Below are positions 44,846-48,035 of a stretch of 48,035 nt of DNA, in pieces. Under the pieces are notes generated by a model, which saw only the letters and a list, made by a program, of their open reading frames with translations, did no database searches and had not been told where the DNA came from. The translations under genes were made by a program, and so were the position numbers. Source of the stretch: Flavobacterium sp. (GTDB lineage Bacteria; Bacteroidota; Bacteroidia; Flavobacteriales; Flavobacteriaceae). The stretch spans positions 1 to 48,035 of the forward strand of contig NZ_SEBR01000025.1 of the NCBI RefSeq assembly GCF_004295795.1, in the 5' to 3' direction. Position 1 is the first letter of the stretch. Every line of letters begins with the position of its first letter.

Positions 44846-47068
44846 TTACCTGACTTGCGCCAAAATCGTGTTAAAAGTCTCACTCGGACGCATCGCCTTG
44901 TCGGTCAAATCGTAATCCGGTTTGTAATAACCACCGATTTTTTGCGGTTGGCCTTGTGATGCGATCAACTCCGCGTCGATTTTCGATTCGTTCTCGGTCA
45001 ACGCTTTTGCGATCGGTTCGAAAATTTTCTTCAAATCGGCGTCTTTGTTTTGGGCGGCCAATGCTTGTGCCCAATAAAGCGCGAGGTAGAAATGCGAACC
45101 GCGGTTGTCGATCTGGCCTACTTTTCTTGCCGGAGATTTGTCGTTTTCAAGGAATTTCTCGTTCGCGTTGTCCAAAGCTTCCGATAGCACAAGAGCTTTC
45201 GAGTTGTTTTGCGTCTGACCCAAATGCTCAAGAGAAACGCCAAGCGCGAGGAATTCGCCCAGTGAATCCCAACGCAGGTAGCCTTCTTCCACGAATTGCT
45301 CGACGTGTTTCGGTGCCGATCCGCCTGCTCCAGTTTCGAACAATCCGCCGCCGTTCATAAGTGGGACGATCGAAAGCATTTTGGCCGATGTGCCGAGTTC
45401 GAGAATCGGGAACAAATCTGTCAGATAATCGCGCAACACGTTTCCTGTAACCGAAATCGTGTCTTCGCCTTTGCGGATTCTGTCAAGAGAGAATTTCGTG
45501 GCGGCGACCGGATCGAGAATCTGGATGTCCAAACCATTCGTGTCGAAATCTTTGAGATATTCGTTTACTTTTTTGATGATTTCGCGGTCGTGCGCACGGT
45601 TTTCATCGAGCCAGAAAATGGCCGGCGTCTCTGACAATCTCGCGCGGTTCACCGCCAATTTTACCCAATCCTTGATTGGCGCATCCTTGGTTTGGCACAT
45701 TCTGAAGATGTCGCCTTTTTCGACTTTTTGCTCGAAATAGACTTCGCCTTTGGAATCGAGCACTTTTACCGTTCCGTCGGCATCGGCCTGGAACGTTTTG
45801 TCGTGCGATCCGTATTCTTCGGCTTTTTGCGCCATCAATCCTACGTTTGGCACCGATCCCATTGTCTTTGGATCGAAAGCGCCGTGTTTTTTGCAGTCGT
45901 CGATCGTGGCCACGTAAACGCCTGCGTAACAACGGTCCGGAATGATCGCTTTGGTATCTTGTTGCTTGTTGTCCTTGTTCCACATTTGTCCCGAAGTCCT
46001 GATCATCGCCGGCATTGAAGCGTCGACGATCACGTCAGACGGCACGTGCAGGTTCGTGATTCCCTTGTCGGAATTCACCATGGCGATCGCCGGTCCGTTT
46101 TCGAACGCTGCTGTCAAAGCTGCTTCGACTTCGGCTTGTTCGGGCTGACCCGCGATTTTGGCGTACACGTCGCCAAGACCGTTTTTCGTATCGACTCCGA
46201 GTTTGGTGAAAAGGTCTTTGTATTTGGCGAAAACATCCGCAAAGAAAACATCGACGATCGCTCCAAAAATGATCGGGTCGGAAACCTTCATCATCGTCGC
46301 TTTGAGGTGAACCGAGAACAACACGCCTTTGGCTTTCGCGTCCTCAATTTCCTTGGACACGAATTCCTTCAAGGCGGAAAGGCTCAACACCGAAGAATCG
46401 ATGATCTCGCCAGCCTGAACTTTCGAAGCGGCTTTCAGTTCTTTTTCAGATTGGTCGTTTCCGAAGAATTTGATCGTGAAAGTGTCATCTGCTTTTACCG
46501 TAACCGATTTCTCGCTGGCATAGAAATCACCCTGGCTCATGCTGGCGACATGCGTTTTGGAGTCAGATGACCAAGCGCCCATGGAATGCGGATGGCTTTT
46601 TGCATAATTCTTGACGGCCTTTGGAGCGCGGCGATCGGAATTTCCTTCGCGAAGCACCGGATTTACTGCCGATCCAAGCACTTTGGCATATTTGGACTTG
46701 ATGGTTTTTTCTTCGTCGGTTTTTGGATCTTCGGGATAATCAGGTAGTGCGTATCCTAGTTTTTGAAGTTCCTTGATGACTTCCTTGAGTTGCGGAACGG
46801 AAGCCGAGATATTTGGCAATTTGATGATGTTGGCTTCGGGTGTCGTGGCCAACTGCCCTAATTCCTGCAAATCGTCGCTGATTCGCTGTTCCGGCTTGAG
46901 ATAGTCTGCGAGGTTGGCGATGATTCGTCCGGCGAGTGAGATGTCGCGCGTTTCGACCGAAATTCCTGCGGGTGCCGTGAAGGCCTGGATAATGGGAAGA
47001 AGGGAATGGGTGGCGAGCATCGGAGCCTCGTCCGTGATGGTGTAGAGGATTTTTGCGTTATGTGACAT
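44846..47068 (-). CDS. icd: NADP-dependent isocitrate dehydrogenase, monomeric type
   Basis: This is the large monomeric form (IDH-II) that oxidises isocitrate to 2-oxoglutarate with NADP in the TCA cycle; 740 residues is the normal length for this form. Seen: the N-terminal KILYTITDEAPMLATHSLLPI, NSDRRAPKAVKNYAKSHPHSMGAWSSDSKTHVASM, LKATMMKVSDPIIFGAIV with the substrate-site lysine, DASMPAMIRTSGQMWNKD with a metal-binding aspartate, and LRDYLTDLFPILELGTSAKMLSIVPLMNGGGLFETGAGGSAPKHV with the two metal aspartates four residues apart. It is transcribed alone, with its own -7 box and terminator. Confidence 0.97.
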   Translation of the reverse strand: MSHNAKILYTITDEAPMLATHSLLPIIQAFTAPAGISVETRDISLAGRIIANLADYLKPEQRISDDLQELGQLATTPEANIIKLPNISASVPQLKEVIKELQKLGYALPDYPEDPKTDEEKTIKSKYAKVLGSAVNPVLREGNSDRRAPKAVKNYAKSHPHSMGAWSSDSKTHVASMSQGDFYASEKSVTVKADDTFTIKFFGNDQSEKELKAASKVQAGEIIDSSVLSLSALKEFVSKEIEDAKAKGVLFSVHLKATMMKVSDPIIFGAIVDVFFADVFAKYKDLFTKLGVDTKNGLGDVYAKIAGQPEQAEVEAALTAAFENGPAIAMVNSDKGITNLHVPSDVIVDASMPAMIRTSGQMWNKDNKQQDTKAIIPDRCYAGVYVATIDDCKKHGAFDPKTMGSVPNVGLMAQKAEEYGSHDKTFQADADGTVKVLDSKGEVYFEQKVEKGDIFRMCQTKDAPIKDWVKLAVNRARLSETPAIFWLDENRAHDREIIKKVNEYLKDFDTNGLDIQILDPVAATKFSLDRIRKGEDTISVTGNVLRDYLTDLFPILELGTSAKMLSIVPLMNGGGLFETGAGGSAPKHVEQFVEEGYLRWDSLGEFLALGVSLEHLGQTQNNSKALVLSEALDNANEKFLENDKSPARKVGQIDNRGSHFYLALYWAQALAAQNKDADLKKIFEPIAKALTENESKIDAELIASQGQPQKIGGYYKPDYDLTDKAMRPSETFNTILAQVR

Positions 47069-47113
47069 TTTAGGTTTTGTTGGTTTGTAATACGGCCAGA
47101 AAAGGCACGGCTA

Positions 47114-47121
47114 CAAATATA
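47114..47121 (-). promoter_or_regulatory. Predicted -7 box for icd
   Basis: On the minus strand the sequence is TATATTTG (47121-47114), 45 nt before the ATG at 47068. Confidence 0.6.
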
Positions 47122-47370
47122 GGGAAACGGGTCGCTTTTGGTTGCAAAAATGATATACTATAACGTTGTATTTTGGAATTTTTCGGGATGAGGTTAAATT
47201 TTTCGGGATTTGACAATTGCTGGGTTTTTTATTGTCAATTTGGGTGTTTTTTGCCTCCGATTTTTTTAGGCCGCTTTTAGAAGAGTATTGCCTGAATTTT
47301 TGTTTCGTTTTTTCCGTCGCCGCTAACTTGCAGGTTTTTGCAACCTTTTAATTTTACAAAATTGGTAAAA
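47122..47370. other. Intergenic region upstream of icd
   Basis: No gene is seen. It contains a short dyad TTGACAAT (47210-47217)/ATTGTCAA (47231-47238) and a direct repeat of 'aatttttcgggat' (about 47177 and 47198). These lie about 60-125 bp upstream of the icd -7 box and could be regulatory, but there is no independent support. Confidence 0.45.
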
Positions 47371-47426
47371 ACCGCGAATTCGCGAATTTACCCAGCGGCC
47401 GGATTTTAAATTCGCGAATTCGCGGT
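47371..47426. repeat. Dispersed palindrome, CCGCGAATTCGCGAATT family, copy 2
   Basis: The 18-bp arms ACCGCGAATTCGCGAATT (47371-47388) and AATTCGCGAATTCGCGGT (47409-47426) are perfect inverted repeats. The loop contains 'cccagcggccgga'. It precedes the first long repeat unit of the right-end array. Confidence 0.88.
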
Positions 47427-47564
47427 TTAATCATTTGTAGCGATAAAATTTCATTTCGTGTCGCTTTTGTTTTTGCCACAGATTGCCCTTGGCTAGTTCG
47501 CGTTGCTCGGGTCGTGTCCTGATTTTTTTAAGCCACCGAATTCACGAATTTTTCGGTTCGAGGT

Positions 47565-47595
47565 AACCTGCAAGGTTTTTACAACCTTGTAGGTT
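47565..47595 (+). repeat. Dispersed palindrome, AACCTGCAAGG family, copy 4
   Basis: It forms the last third of the first composite unit, with a TTTTTACA-type loop identical to the next two copies. Confidence 0.88.
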
Positions 47596-47749
47596 TTAAA
47601 TAGAGACAACCGCAAATCATTTGTAGCGATAGGATTTCATTTCGTGTCGCTCTTTTTTTTGCCACAGATTGCCCTTGGCTAGTTCGCGTTGCTCGGGTCG
47701 TGTCCTGATTTTTTTAAGCCACGAATTCACGAATTTTTCGTTTCGAGGT

Positions 47750-47780
47750 AACCTGCAAGGTTTTTACAACCTTGTAGGTT
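47750..47780 (+). repeat. Dispersed palindrome, AACCTGCAAGG family, copy 5
   Basis: It sits inside the second composite unit with the same orientation and loop as its neighbours. Confidence 0.88.
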
Positions 47781-47792
47781 TAAGTTAAGACA

Positions 47793-47848
47793 ACCGCGAA
47801 TTCGCGAATTCATCCAGCGGCCGAATTTTGAATTCGCGAATTCGCGGT
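47793..47848. repeat. Dispersed palindrome, CCGCGAATTCGCGAATT family, copy 3
   Basis: The arms at 47793-47810 and 47831-47848 are perfect 18-bp inverted repeats; the loop 'catccagcggccgaattttg' differs slightly from copy 2. It separates the second and third composite units. Confidence 0.88.
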
Positions 47849-47986
47849 TTAATCATTTGTAGCGATAGGATTTCATTTCGTGTCGCTCTTGTTTTTCCCA
47901 CAGATTGCCTTTGGCCAGTTCGCGTTGCTCGGGTCGTGTCCTGATTTTTTTAAGCCACCGAATTCACGAATTTTTCGGTTCGAGGT

Positions 47987-48017
47987 AACCTGCAAGGTTT
48001 TTACAACCTTGTAGGTT
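47987..48017 (+). repeat. Dispersed palindrome, AACCTGCAAGG family, copy 6
   Basis: It sits inside the third composite unit, 18 bp before the window ends. Confidence 0.88.
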
Positions 48018-48035
48018 TTAAATAGAGACAACCGC

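Larger units (their letters stand above)
47429..48035 (+). repeat. Array of three 183-185-bp composite repeats, running off the window
   Basis: Copies occupy 47429-47613, 47615-47797 and 47851-48035. Each starts 'aatcatttgtagcgata', passes through 'cacagattgcc', 'agttcgcgttgctcgggtcg' and 'gaattcacgaattttt', contains one AACCTGCAAGG palindrome and ends 'gacaaccgc'. The second and third copies are separated by a CCGCGAATTCGCGAATT palindrome, while the first and second abut without one. Differences are single bases and short T-run length changes. The array may continue beyond the window. Confidence 0.92.

Noticed and set aside
47371..48035. CRISPR array
   Set aside because: The repeated units are 183-185 bp long without regular short repeats and unique spacers, and no cas gene is present. 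It is a composite repeat array.

Overview
The window looks like a chromosomal segment of a Bacteroidota, most likely a Flavobacteriaceae member whose coding DNA is, by eye, more GC-rich than typical Flavobacterium. The evidence is four secreted proteins with type IX secretion system (T9SS) C-terminal sorting domains, a PorP/SprF protein, a TonB-dependent receptor paired with a DUF4249 lipoprotein, a membrane-anchored AraC regulator, a monomeric NADP-isocitrate dehydrogenase, and many copies of the Bacteroidota -7 promoter box TAnnTTTG. No tRNA, rRNA, CRISPR array, transposase, integrase or phage gene was recognised.

Layout. 1-628 is non-coding and repeat-rich. 629-3070 (+) holds a MORN-like secreted protein, tRNA thiolase mnmA and a lipoprotein. 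3247-6057 (-) is a methionine/threonine branch unit: promoter, SAM-I riboswitch with intrinsic terminator, a cystathionine gamma-synthase-type enzyme, two strong hairpins, then homoserine dehydrogenase. 6254-9303 (+) is a tightly coupled set of a T9SS subtilase, an NMO-like flavoenzyme and a small secreted protein. 9592-19616 (+) is the centrepiece: a 2,391-residue repeat adhesin with a type B T9SS tail, its PorP/SprF partner and an OmpA-family envelope protein. 19888-23118 carries a T9SS-secreted YjiK-like protein, lysA and a lipocalin-like lipoprotein. 23399-29406 has sucC, two NTF2-like paralogues, a VOC protein, two secreted esterases, a DUF1456 protein with a basic tail, and a TerB-like/zinc-motif gene pair. 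29453-33785 has uvrB, an alpha/beta hydrolase, nudK and a thiamin pyrophosphokinase. 33832-40045 (-) has a second type B T9SS cargo and a 1,182-residue WG-repeat protein, separated by an 800-bp repeat region. 40134-44527 (-) is an uptake locus (DUF4249, TonB receptor, AraC sensor-regulator). 44846-47068 (-) is icd, and 47371-48035 is an array of long composite repeats running off the window.

Themes. Secretion and surface display dominate: the T9SS cargo, the SprF-type partner, TonB uptake and several lipoproteins. Housekeeping genes (mnmA, lysA, sucC, uvrB, icd, nudK) lie between them. The intergenic DNA is unusually rich in structured elements: at least four palindrome families, three tandem arrays, AT-rich spacers and candidate operators. 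The most notable observations are a stretch of 1,728 residues without lysine or arginine in the adhesin, three related palindromes upstream of the AraC gene, a mirrored-core hairpin element at 21121-21268, and the mosaic repeats at both window ends. Assignments rest on motif reading and memory of families; no database search was run.
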